From NCBI RefSeq assembly GCF_042687825.1, contig NZ_JBHUQE010000008.1:1-64000 (forward strand): a DNA stretch of 64,000 bases. The letters are read 5' to 3'. The notes beneath the pieces were generated by a model. It made no database searches. It was not told the DNA's origin and was given only the letters and a program-made list of their open reading frames with translations. The translations under genes and the position numbers were made by a program. Below are positions 35,065 through 42,130 of this stretch, piece after piece. Every line of letters starts with the position of its first letter. Positions within the stretch are counted from its first letter, which is position 1. This DNA is from Sedimentitalea sp042687825. Lineage in GTDB: Bacteria > Pseudomonadota > Alphaproteobacteria > Rhodobacterales > Rhodobacteraceae.

Positions 35065-35904
35065 TCAGCCCGTGACGGGCCGCAGACCGAGGATCGCGCG
35101 GGCCTGGGCCGGGGTCGCGACGGGACGGCCATGATCCTGGCAGATATCGGCTGCGCGGGCCACCAGCGCGGCGTTGGACGGGGCCAGCGTGTCGCGGTCC
35201 AGCCGCACGTTGTCCTCAAGACCGGTCCGCGCATGCCCCCCCGCCGCAATGGCCCATTCGTTCAGCGTGGCCTGATGCCGGCCGATCCCGGCAGCGCACC
35301 AGGGTGCGGTCTCTCCGAACAGGCGATGCACCGTCCTGACATAGAAATCGAACACCTCGCGATCGACGGGCATGGCGTTTTTCACGCCCATCACGAACTG
35401 GACATAGGGCGTGCCCGCCAGTTGCCCCTTGTCCGCCATTTCACGGGCCTTGAAGATATGGCTCAGGTCAAAGGCTTCGATCTCGGGCTTGATTTCATAT
35501 TCCAGCATCTCGGAGGCCAGCCACTCCACCAGATCGGGCGGGTTTTCGTAGACCCGGGTGGGAAAGTTGTTCGAACCGACCGACAGCGACGCCATGTCCG
35601 GACGCAGCGGCAGCATGCCACCGCGCGCGCGCCCGGCCCCCGACCGCCCGCCGGTCGAAAACTGCAGGATCACGCCGGGGCACAGGGCCGTCAGACCCTC
35701 CTTCAGTTGCGCGAATTTCTCGGGGTCCGAGCTGGGTGTTCCATCGTCATTGCGCACATGGGCATGGATGATGCTGGCACCGGCCTCAAAGGCGGCCTGG
35801 CTGCTTTCGATCTGTTCGGAAATGCTGACCGGTACGGCGGGATTGTCCGATTTGGTCGCGACGCTGCCGGTGATGGCGCAGCACAGGATACAGGGATCGG
35901 TCAT
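35065..35904 (-). CDS. BKACE (3-keto-5-aminohexanoate cleavage-type) family enzyme
   Basis: This 279-residue TIM-barrel zinc enzyme matches the BKACE (formerly DUF849) family: CILCCAITGSVATKSDNPAVP, SIIHAHVRNDDGTPSSDPEKF with zinc ligands His-x-His, VILQFSTGGRSG, and the C-terminal RTGLEDNVRLD. Known members react a beta-keto acid with acetyl-CoA to give acetoacetate and a CoA ester. It follows pcaG by 26 bases in the pob/pca operon, so beta-ketoadipate (giving succinyl-CoA) is the obvious candidate substrate, but this is inference; no pcaI, pcaJ or pcaF is present in the window. Confidence 0.9.
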   Translation of the reverse strand: MTDPCILCCAITGSVATKSDNPAVPVSISEQIESSQAAFEAGASIIHAHVRNDDGTPSSDPEKFAQLKEGLTALCPGVILQFSTGGRSGAGRARGGMLPLRPDMASLSVGSNNFPTRVYENPPDLVEWLASEMLEYEIKPEIEAFDLSHIFKAREMADKGQLAGTPYVQFVMGVKNAMPVDREVFDFYVRTVHRLFGETAPWCAAGIGRHQATLNEWAIAAGGHARTGLEDNVRLDRDTLAPSNAALVARAADICQDHGRPVATPAQARAILGLRPVTG

Positions 35905-35930
35905 GTTGGTCCTCTTTGCGGGTCGGCGCG

Positions 35931-36548
35931 TCAGATATCGAAAAAGACGGTTTCGCCGTCGCCCTGAACGCGGATGTCAAACCGGTATACCACATGTCCG
36001 TCGCGTTCGGACCGTTTTGCGATCAGCGTCGGGCGCCGGTTCTGCCATTCGATCAGGTTCAGCACCGGGTCGGCGGCGTTGGCCGCGGCTTCGTCCTCGA
36101 AATACAGCCGGGTGTTGAGGCCGATATTGATGCCGCGCGCGACGATCCACAGGCTGATATGCGGCGCCATCATGACACCGGACCGGCCCATCACCGGCCC
36201 CGGCTTGACCGTGTCAAACCGCCATTCGCCGGTGTCGAAATCGGTGATCACCCGGCCCCAGCCGCGAAAGCCCGGCTCGACCGGGCCGCCGCCTTCGGGA
36301 TGGGCATAATGGCCCTCGGCATTGGCCTGCCAGACCTCGAGCATCGCGTCCCTGATCGGGCTGCCAGTGCCATCGATCACCAGCCCCTCGACGCGGATGC
36401 GGTCGCCTCTGGCCCCGGGGCCGGCGATGTCCCGGCCCAGTTCGTTGTCATAGATGTCAAACCCCGCCGCACCCGGCGCCAGTCCGATATGCACATAGGG
36501 TCCGGCAGTCTGGGACGGGGTTTCCCTGAGATAGTCCGGCTTTCGCAT
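35931..36548 (-). CDS. pcaG: Protocatechuate 3,4-dioxygenase, alpha subunit
   Basis: This 205-residue subunit pairs with PcaH to open protocatechuate between its hydroxyls. It starts MRKPDYLRETPSQTAGPYVHIG and keeps the alpha-subunit pattern LEVWQANAEGHYAHPE and GEWRFDTVKPGPV; like other alpha chains it lacks the full iron-ligand set held by the beta chain. ATG 36548 sits one base after the pcaH stop, so the two are made together. Confidence 0.97.
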   Translation of the reverse strand: MRKPDYLRETPSQTAGPYVHIGLAPGAAGFDIYDNELGRDIAGPGARGDRIRVEGLVIDGTGSPIRDAMLEVWQANAEGHYAHPEGGGPVEPGFRGWGRVITDFDTGEWRFDTVKPGPVMGRSGVMMAPHISLWIVARGINIGLNTRLYFEDEAAANAADPVLNLIEWQNRRPTLIAKRSERDGHVVYRFDIRVQGDGETVFFDI

Positions 36549-36549
36549 G

Positions 36550-37272
36550 TCAGTTCCCCTCGAGCCGGTTTTCAAAGAGCGTCGAACGCCGCCCGCGCAG
36601 CACGATGTCGAACCGATAGGCGATGCTGTCCAGCGGGATCGTCGCATTCATGTCCAGCCTCGCGGTCAGTTGATCCACCGCATCCGCGTCCGGCAGGGTC
36701 TGCACGATGGGGCAGCGCGGAATCAGGGGATCGCCCTCGAAATAAAGCTGGGTGATCAGGCGCTGGCTAAAGGCGCTGCCAAAGATGCTGACATGGATAT
36801 GCGCCGGACGCCAGTTGTTGATCTGGTTGCGCCAGGGATAGGCGCCGGGCTTGACCGTGCGGAAAAAGTAATACCCCGTTTCGTCCGTCAGGGTACGCCC
36901 GCAGCCGCCGAAATTGCGGTCGATGGGGGCCAGATAGGTGTCCTTTTGATGGCGATAGCGGCCGCCGGCATTGGCCTGCCAGATCTCGACCAGTGTTCCG
37001 GGCACGGGCCGCGCGTTTTCGTCCAGCACCCGGCCATGCACAATGATGCGCTCGCCGATCGGATCGCCATCCGTGGCGAAATTCCGGATCAGGTCATGAT
37101 CGAGCGGCCCGATATCGTCCTGGCCAAACACCGGCCCGGTGATCTCGCTGGCCGATTGCTGCAGGCTGATCAGCGACAGGCGCGGGCTGCGGGCCACCGA
37201 AGTCTTGTAGTCCGGCGTCAGGGCCGGCGGGTGCCTGGCCCGGTCGCGCTGATAGTATTCGGCCGGTTTCAT
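36550..37272 (-). CDS. pcaH: Protocatechuate 3,4-dioxygenase, beta subunit
   Basis: This 240-residue subunit holds the catalytic Fe(III). The ligands can be placed: Tyr in FFRTVKPGAYPW, and the two His in NNWRPAHIHVSIFG, with the first Tyr near GRYRHQKD. It catalyses the intradiol cleavage of protocatechuate to beta-carboxymuconate. The start overlaps pcaC by four bases and the stop is one base from pcaG. Confidence 0.97.
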   Translation of the reverse strand: MKPAEYYQRDRARHPPALTPDYKTSVARSPRLSLISLQQSASEITGPVFGQDDIGPLDHDLIRNFATDGDPIGERIIVHGRVLDENARPVPGTLVEIWQANAGGRYRHQKDTYLAPIDRNFGGCGRTLTDETGYYFFRTVKPGAYPWRNQINNWRPAHIHVSIFGSAFSQRLITQLYFEGDPLIPRCPIVQTLPDADAVDQLTARLDMNATIPLDSIAYRFDIVLRGRRSTLFENRLEGN

Positions 37273-37649
37273 GTCGTGCCCTCCATCTCGGCAAAGGTCT
37301 GTTTCGCCAGTTTGATCGCGTGATTGGCCCTGGGCACGCCGGCATAGACGGCGACATGCAGAAAGGCCTGCATCACGTCCTCGCGGCTGGCGCCGGTGCG
37401 CACGGTGGCGCGGACATGCATCGGGATCTCCTCGAAATTGCCGGTCGCGGCCAGCAGGGCCAGTGTCAGCATCGACCGTTCGCGGCGGCTGATCGTGTCA
37501 TCGGCCCACAGGGTGCCCCAGGCGCCCTCGGTGATCAGGGTCTGGAACGGTTGGTCGAAATCGGTCCGGTTGGCCTCGGCCCGGTCGACATGCGCGTCCC
37601 CGAGAACGGCGCGGCGCACGGACAGGCCGGTTTCATAGCGATCAGGCAT
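37269..37649 (-). CDS. pcaC: 4-carboxymuconolactone decarboxylase
   Basis: This 126-residue enzyme decarboxylates gamma-carboxymuconolactone to beta-ketoadipate enol-lactone. The carboxymuconolactone decarboxylase core is clear: RRAVLGDAHVDRAEANRTDF, ISRRERSMLTLALLAATGNFEE and AGVPRANHAIKLAK. It is a stand-alone protein, not fused to PcaD. pcaB and pcaD, which act before and after it, are absent here. Confidence 0.95.
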   Translation of the reverse strand: MPDRYETGLSVRRAVLGDAHVDRAEANRTDFDQPFQTLITEGAWGTLWADDTISRRERSMLTLALLAATGNFEEIPMHVRATVRTGASREDVMQAFLHVAVYAGVPRANHAIKLAKQTFAEMEGTT

Positions 37650-37734
37650 CAGGGGTTCCCTTGTCGTTGTGGCGGCGTGCGGCCCTGCAGACCGGTGGCA
37701 TCCTGTGCCATTGGGCACCGGTTCGCCCATTGCA

Positions 37735-38904
37735 TCAATAGGGCAGGCCGACATAATTCTGCGCCATCACGCTTTGCGCCGTCGGATTTGATCGCAGAAA
37801 CTCGATATCGGCCTTCTGCATCTTCAAATCGAACGGGGACTGGTCGGGAAACCGGTGCAGCAGGTTGGTCATCCACCAGCTGAACCGCTCGGCCTTCCAG
37901 ACCCGCGCCAGCGCGTCGTCGCTATAGCTGTCCAGACCGGTGCTGTCGTCCTGTTCATAAAACCGTACCAGCCCATGGTACAGATAGTAGACATCGCTGG
38001 CCGCGGTATTCAGCCCCTTGGCGCCGGTGGGTGGCACGATATGGGCGGCGTCTCCGCACAGGAACAGCCGGCCCCAGCGCATCGGTTCGGTGACGAAACT
38101 GCGCAGCGGCGCGATGCTTTTCTCGATCGCAGGGCCAGTGATCAGCTGTTCGGCATATGCCGCAGGGATGCGACGCTTCAGCTCTTGCCAAAAGGCGGCA
38201 TCGGTCCAGTCCTCCGGGCTGTCGCTCAGCGAGCACTGGATGTAATAGCGGCTGAGATTGGCATTGCGCATCGAGCACAGCGCAAAGCCCCGGTCCGAAT
38301 TGGCATAGATCAGTTCGTGATGAACCGGCGGCGTTTCGCTGAGAACCCCCAACCAACCGAACGGATACAGCTTTTCATACTCGCGGCGGACATTCAGCGG
38401 AATGGTCTGTCGGCTGACGCCGTGGAACCCATCGCACCCGGCGACGAAATCGCAGTCGATCCGTCGCGCCGCCCCCTGAACCCGGTAGGTCACATGGGGG
38501 CTGTCGGCGTCGGCACCGTGAATGGCGACATCCTCGGCGTTGAATTCCAGCCGTCCCCCGGATTTTTCGCGCGCCTCGTACAGATCGCGGGTCAGCTCGG
38601 TCTGGCCATAGACCACCACCGGCGATCCGGTCGGCGCGTTGAATTCGATGCGGAACACGTCGTCACCATAGGACACCAGCGTGCCGTCATGCACAAATCC
38701 CTGGGCATGCAACCGCTCGGCACAGCCGGCTTCTTCGAGCAGCCGGACAAACCCCTGTTCCAGAACCCCCGCGCGGATGCGGCCCAGCACGTAATCCTTG
38801 GTCTTTCGTTCGAGAACGACGCTGTCGATGCCACGCCTGTGCAAAAGCTGTGACAGCAACAGCCCCGACGGACCGCCGCCGATGATTGCCACCCGCGTCT
38901 TCAT
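37735..38904 (-). CDS. pobA: 4-hydroxybenzoate 3-monooxygenase
   Basis: This 389-residue FAD enzyme hydroxylates 4-hydroxybenzoate to protocatechuate with NADPH. FAD motifs MKTRVAIIGGGPSGLLLSQLL (near the start), the DG-type segment VAGCDGFHGVSR and FLCGDAAHIVPPTGAKGLN are intact, and RIRAGVLEQGFVRLLEEAG is typical of PobA. I chose ATG 38904. It is the first gene of the pob/pca unit and diverges from the cut pcaQ; the next gene, pcaC, starts 85 bases after the stop. Confidence 0.97.
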   Translation of the reverse strand: MKTRVAIIGGGPSGLLLSQLLHRRGIDSVVLERKTKDYVLGRIRAGVLEQGFVRLLEEAGCAERLHAQGFVHDGTLVSYGDDVFRIEFNAPTGSPVVVYGQTELTRDLYEAREKSGGRLEFNAEDVAIHGADADSPHVTYRVQGAARRIDCDFVAGCDGFHGVSRQTIPLNVRREYEKLYPFGWLGVLSETPPVHHELIYANSDRGFALCSMRNANLSRYYIQCSLSDSPEDWTDAAFWQELKRRIPAAYAEQLITGPAIEKSIAPLRSFVTEPMRWGRLFLCGDAAHIVPPTGAKGLNTAASDVYYLYHGLVRFYEQDDSTGLDSYSDDALARVWKAERFSWWMTNLLHRFPDQSPFDLKMQKADIEFLRSNPTAQSVMAQNYVGLPY

Positions 38905-38937
38905 CGCGATTTCCTCACACATGGTTCGAATTTCACA

Positions 38938-38951
38938 TATCGAGTGCGATA
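38938..38951. promoter_or_regulatory. Candidate LysR-type operator, TATCG-N4-CGATA
   Basis: An inverted repeat TATCG-AGTG-CGATA lies 34 bases before the pobA start, in the gap shared with pcaQ. LysR regulators such as PcaQ usually bind such T-N(11-12)-A sites in divergent regulator/target gaps; this placing fits, but no base-level consensus for this organism was available. Confidence 0.4.
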
Positions 38952-38971
38952 ATGAAAATGAGTTACAGGGC

Positions 38972-38986
38972 TATTGATTATCAATA
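38972..38986. promoter_or_regulatory. Palindrome TATTGAT-T-ATCAATA before pcaQ
   Basis: A perfect palindrome with seven-base arms ends ten bases before the pcaQ ATG. It could be a second regulator site for autorepression, or part of a promoter; both readings are tentative. Confidence 0.4.
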
Positions 38987-38995
38987 TGGATAACT

Positions 38996-39076
38996 ATGGT
39001 GGATCGCCGCATCAAGTTTCGTCATCTCGACGCGTTCAGCGCCATCGCCCGGGCCCGCAGCCTGAAGCGGGGGTAA
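38996..39076 (+). pseudogene. pcaQ: pcaQ remnant (LysR regulator cut by an IS)
   Basis: From ATG 38996 the frame reads MVDRRIKFRHLDAFSAIARA then RSLKR, which is the N-terminal start of the LysR helix-turn-helix of PcaQ, and stops at TAA 39074-39076. The homology ends between 39062 and 39070, where IS3-type sequence begins. About 280 codons, including the effector domain, are missing, so the activator of the pob/pca operon is lost here. The divergent pobA promoter is retained. Confidence 0.85.
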
Positions 39077-39305
39077 TCCCCCCCGATCTTTGGGGGGATG
39101 CGGAAGTCGAATTTTCTCGGCAGGATGAACGAGGAGATTCCGATGAAGAAGACACCTTTCACTAAAGCCCAGATCATGGCTATCCTGCGGCAGATGGAGG
39201 GCGGCGTGCCGGTGTCCGAGCTGTGCCGGGAGCACGGCATGAGCAGCGCCACGGTTTACAAGTGGCGCGCCAAGTATGGCGGCATGGACGCCAGCCTTAT
39301 CAGCG
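39063..39305 (+). mobile_element. Left end of an IS3-family element, truncated
   Basis: The segment opens TGAAGCGGGGGTAATC, then a hairpin ATCCCCCC/GGGGGGAT at 39076..39099, then an orfA-type gene. The matching right end, orfB and any target duplication are not found in the window. The boundary inside pcaQ is uncertain by a few bases because AGCCTGAAG can be read as pcaQ or IS sequence. Confidence 0.7.
39143..39304 (+). pseudogene. IS3-family transposase orfA fragment
   Basis: Fifty-four codons match the start of IS3-type orfA proteins: MKKTPFTKAQIMAILRQMEG, the helix-turn-helix segment CREHGMSSATVYKWRAKYGG and MDASLIS. The frame then leaves the family: the expected coiled-coil (leucine zipper) and frameshift window are missing, replaced by unrelated sequence to a stop at 39488. 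The element is therefore dead. Confidence 0.8.
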
Positions 39306-39557
39306 CAATCGGGAAAGAACCTCCGATCTCGCTGATAAACGGCTCGGGTCTGGGCAGGCCGCCCCGAGTTCAAACCCCCGGAAAATCTCCAGCCAGGTGG
39401 TCCGACAAAGGGGAGCGGGTCACCATAGAAGCACTTAGCACCGTTCGCTCGAATCTAAAGACTCTAGAGAATTCGATCTCGCCACCATAGGTGTGCTTAC
39501 TACTATGCAAGTGCTGCCCTGATCGGGCACTCGTCACTGTCTTGGATACCCAGGCTG

Positions 39558-39851
39558 CTAGAATCGCGGCGGAAGGGTTTTCAACCTGGATGGCTGTGTG
39601 CGAAGCGAAGGCTTTGATTTCGATTTCTTGGGACGCGGAGCAGACAAAGCGCTGCGTCCTAATTCTGTGATGCTATAGCGTTCATGAACACCACCTACGA
39701 ATTTCTCACTGACGAATGGTTCTATCCATCCATTCTCCAGAAGAGACGCAATCGTTTTTGCACCCGCTCCATGGATCTGAGCTGCATACTCCCATTCCTG
39801 GTAGGCAAGGCATAGTAACGCTTTCCGTTGTCGCGTGGTGGGCGTCAGCAT
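39558..39851 (-). CDS. Small winged-helix-like protein, unknown
   Basis: This 97-residue protein is unrecognised. Its middle reads like a wing-helix: AGAKTIASLLENGWIEPF followed by ERYSITELGRSAL, the usual 'ITE.GR..L' end of a MarR/ArsR-type wing, and it has a basic Lys/Pro/Ser-rich tail. It lacks close neighbours of known function. The coding composition looks real (few low-GC codons), and an AGAGA stretch precedes ATG 39851 at suitable distance. Confidence 0.55.
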   Translation of the reverse strand: MLTPTTRQRKALLCLAYQEWEYAAQIHGAGAKTIASLLENGWIEPFVSEKFVGGVHERYSITELGRSALSAPRPKKSKSKPSLRTQPSRLKTLPPRF

Positions 39852-40114
39852 ACAGATTTCTCTTAGATCGCGTGAATTAGTTTAGGAACGCCGGGTTATT
39901 GCAGCGTATAGTGGCTCATTGCTCAAGGCTGACTTCTGTAGAGTCGAACGCCCGATATCTCAAACGTGAACCTCGCTTTATGGACTGCGCCCGCAGCAAT
40001 TGGATGCCAAGCGCAAAGGCGGCTTTGGGCCGTGAGTGCCAGGCAGCGGGAGGCCGGATGGACCATGCGGTTTGTCTGCTTCAGCAGTTTCGCCACGGCA
40101 TCTAGAGATGACGG

Positions 40115-40653
40115 TCAATTGGCCAGTTGCTTACAGACAAAGTCGGCGCGTGTTACAATGTCGGCGCGCGGCAGCTCTGTGATTTCGTATCCGAGGGCGG
40201 GGTAGGTCTCGCGCATGACGGCACAGGTCGCTTCGGCTTTGGCGCGAGTCTGCTTGCGTTCGGTGTCCTGCACGAAGATTTCTTCCCAGAAAGGTGCAAG
40301 AAAGACGCGACAGTTGTAGCGAGTTTCCTTGGTTGCGGCGGCGACGCGTGGCGGCACCGGGAGGCGGCAGAGCGTCAGGTAGCCCAGGATGTCGGGAATG
40401 CCTCGGTCGAAGGTCACTGGGCCAGAGAGCGCCTGTGCGGCGCTGTAGGGCGCAGGTCGCGTTCGAGCATCCGTCCGGCGTAGGCCATGCGATCCGCCCA
40501 CGGGAGGGCATCCCCGCCGCTGGCCATCTCTTCGCGGATGATCGCGCGGCCGGATTCGGGGATTGTGTGAAAGCCGCGACGGGCGAGCGCGGTGATGAGG
40601 CTGGTCTTGCCCGCACCGGGGCCGCCCGTCACGACGAAGAAATGATCGCTCAT
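40115..40653 (-). pseudogene. AAA-type ATPase/kinase-like gene, frameshifted
   Basis: From ATG 40653 the product reads MSDHFFVVTGGPGAGKTSLI with an intact Walker A, followed by FHTIPESGRAIIREEMASG and RMLERDLR. Then the frame is lost near 40445-40452; the expected continuation SGPVTFDRGIPDILGYLTL, RVFLAPFWEEIFVQDTERK and the end DFVCKQLAN sits in another minus-strand frame. A single missing base explains it. The intact relatives are small P-loop proteins (about 180 residues) of unknown role. It could also be a sequencing error. Confidence 0.75.
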
Positions 40654-40822
40654 GGGTCATCCTCGGATTCGACAGGGGGAAGGGCCGCGAGGCGATCGAA
40701 CTGCCATCGGCACGGATCGGAGCAGCATGGATTTTCGCAGGGAAAACAGCACCGGTCTGCGCGGCAGAGGCAAATCCTCTGACGAAAAAGGCAGACCTAT
40801 CTGGTGCTTTTCATATGTGAGA

Positions 40823-40898
<76 letters not shown>

Positions 40899-40931
40899 GG
40901 AACCGTGCGCCGGTGTCTAGGCGCAGATTCG

Positions 40932-40957
40932 GGCGGGATCAAGCGAAAAATCCCGCC
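40932..40957. terminator. Hairpin after the FYDLN gene
   Basis: Arms GGCGGGAT and ATCCCGCC face each other over a ten-base loop, 18 bases after the minus-strand FYDLN stop and 34 bases before tRNA-Ala. No T run follows, so it is a weak terminator candidate. Confidence 0.4.
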
Positions 40958-40975
40958 ACGCGCAGAATCCTGGGA

Positions 40976-41299
40976 TCAGTCTTCGTCCTCGACCGCCACG
41001 TCGGCGATCTCGTCCAGCGAGACATCATCATCGTCATCGTCGTCTTCCAGGATGTCGTCTTCCAGATCGACATCCACCGAGTCGTCTTCCTCGAGGACGA
41101 CTTCGTCATCCGTTTCCTTTTCCTTGGCCTTGCGGGTCGCCGCGTCTTCGGCATCGGCGGCAATCATCCGGCCCTTGCCGGCGACGATTTCCACGACCTC
41201 GCCCGTATAGGGACTGACGATCGGGTCCTTGTTCAGGTCGTAAAACCGTTTGCCGGTGGTCGGGCACAGGCGTTTTGTACCCCATTCTTCCTTGGGCAT
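40976..41299 (-). CDS. TIGR02300/FYDLN-acid family protein
   Basis: This 107-residue protein begins MPKEEWGTKRLCPTTGKRFYDLNKDPIVSP, the family signature, and ends with a highly acidic Asp/Glu tail (DDDDDDDVSLDEI). It is conserved in alphaproteobacteria with no assigned function; relatives often lie beside aroA and a tRNA-Ala, and the tRNA is next to it here. ATG 41299 gives the canonical start. Confidence 0.92.
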   Translation of the reverse strand: MPKEEWGTKRLCPTTGKRFYDLNKDPIVSPYTGEVVEIVAGKGRMIAADAEDAATRKAKEKETDDEVVLEEDDSVDVDLEDDILEDDDDDDDVSLDEIADVAVEDED

Positions 41300-41401
41300 G
41301 TGAATCCCCTTGATTATCTGCTGAGTCGGATCGACGATTCCGGTCACGTGCCATATGACATGCGCACTGTCAAAGCCTTTAGACCGGGAAGGGACACGCA
41401 T

Positions 41402-42082
41402 ATGGCCGAGCATCAGTTGCCAGGGTCGCCGCCTGTGACGGTCAAGCTGCGCCGCTCGGGTCGGGCGCGGCGTATCAGCCTGCGGGTGTCGCGCCTGGAC
41501 GGGCGAGTCACGCTGACCCTGCCACCGGGCGTGCCGGATGCCGAAGCGCTGGATTTCGCCCGTTCGAAACAGGACTGGATCCGCGGACATCTGGACACCC
41601 GCCCTCTGGGCATCGCGGTAGAGCCGGGGATCGATCTGCCCATCGAGGGCGTGCCCCATCGCGTGACCTTGATCCCCGGGCGGCGGGTCCTGCGGCAAAA
41701 TGGTGAGATCGGCGTGCCCGGCCCGGATGCCGCCCGCCGCCTGCAACCCTGGTTACGCGAACTGGCCCGCGACCGGCTGGCCGCCGCCGCCGATCACTAT
41801 GCGGCGATGCTGGGCCGGCCCTATCACCGGCTGACGATGCGCGACACCCGGTCCCGCTGGGGTTCTTGCTCGTCGCGCGGCGGGCTGATGTTCTCGTGGC
41901 GGCTGATACTGGCGCCGCCGGACATCCTGCGCTATGTCGCGGCACATGAGGTGGCGCATCTTGCCGAGATGAACCACTCACCCGCCTTCTGGGCCACCGT
42001 CCAGCGCCTGCACGGTCCCTGCGCGGCCCAACGGCAATGGCTGCGCCGCGAGGGCGGCAGCCTGCACATGTATCAATTCTGA
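41402..42082 (+). CDS. YgjP-type metallopeptidase domain protein
   Basis: This 226-residue protein is a SprT/YgjP (DUF45)-type metal hydrolase. The zinc motif HEVAHLAEMNHSPAFW and the conserved TRSRWGSCSSRGGLMFSWRL are intact, and the C-terminus ends RLHGPCAAQRQWLRREG as in the family. The biological substrate is unknown. It diverges from the FYDLN gene; ATG 41402 follows a GGGAAGGGACA stretch. Confidence 0.9.
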   Translation: MAEHQLPGSPPVTVKLRRSGRARRISLRVSRLDGRVTLTLPPGVPDAEALDFARSKQDWIRGHLDTRPLGIAVEPGIDLPIEGVPHRVTLIPGRRVLRQNGEIGVPGPDAARRLQPWLRELARDRLAAAADHYAAMLGRPYHRLTMRDTRSRWGSCSSRGGLMFSWRLILAPPDILRYVAAHEVAHLAEMNHSPAFWATVQRLHGPCAAQRQWLRREGGSLHMYQF

Positions 42083-42130
42083 TCCGACGGGCTGTTGACC
42101 TTTGCCGGCTTTGTGATCACAGATCGGATC

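Larger units (their letters stand above)
39306..40822. other. Accessory stretch between the IS end and tRNA-Ala
   Basis: About 1.5 kb unlike its surroundings: visibly more AT-rich and poorer in typical codon use, between the cut pcaQ and the tRNA-Ala gene. It holds a winged-helix-like small gene and a frameshifted ATPase. The two gaps 39305..39557 and 39852..40114 hold nothing I recognise; 40654..40822 likewise. A 9-base inverted repeat (TTATCAGCG 39297..39305, CGCTGATAA 39330..39338) spans the point where orfA homology ends. Confidence 0.55.

Noticed and set aside
39340..39400. tRNA-like piece (TTCAAAC with partial stem pairing) in the island
   Set aside because: T-stem has a mismatch and the acceptor side does not end in a usable CCA; no complete or half tRNA can be drawn, so no attachment site is called.
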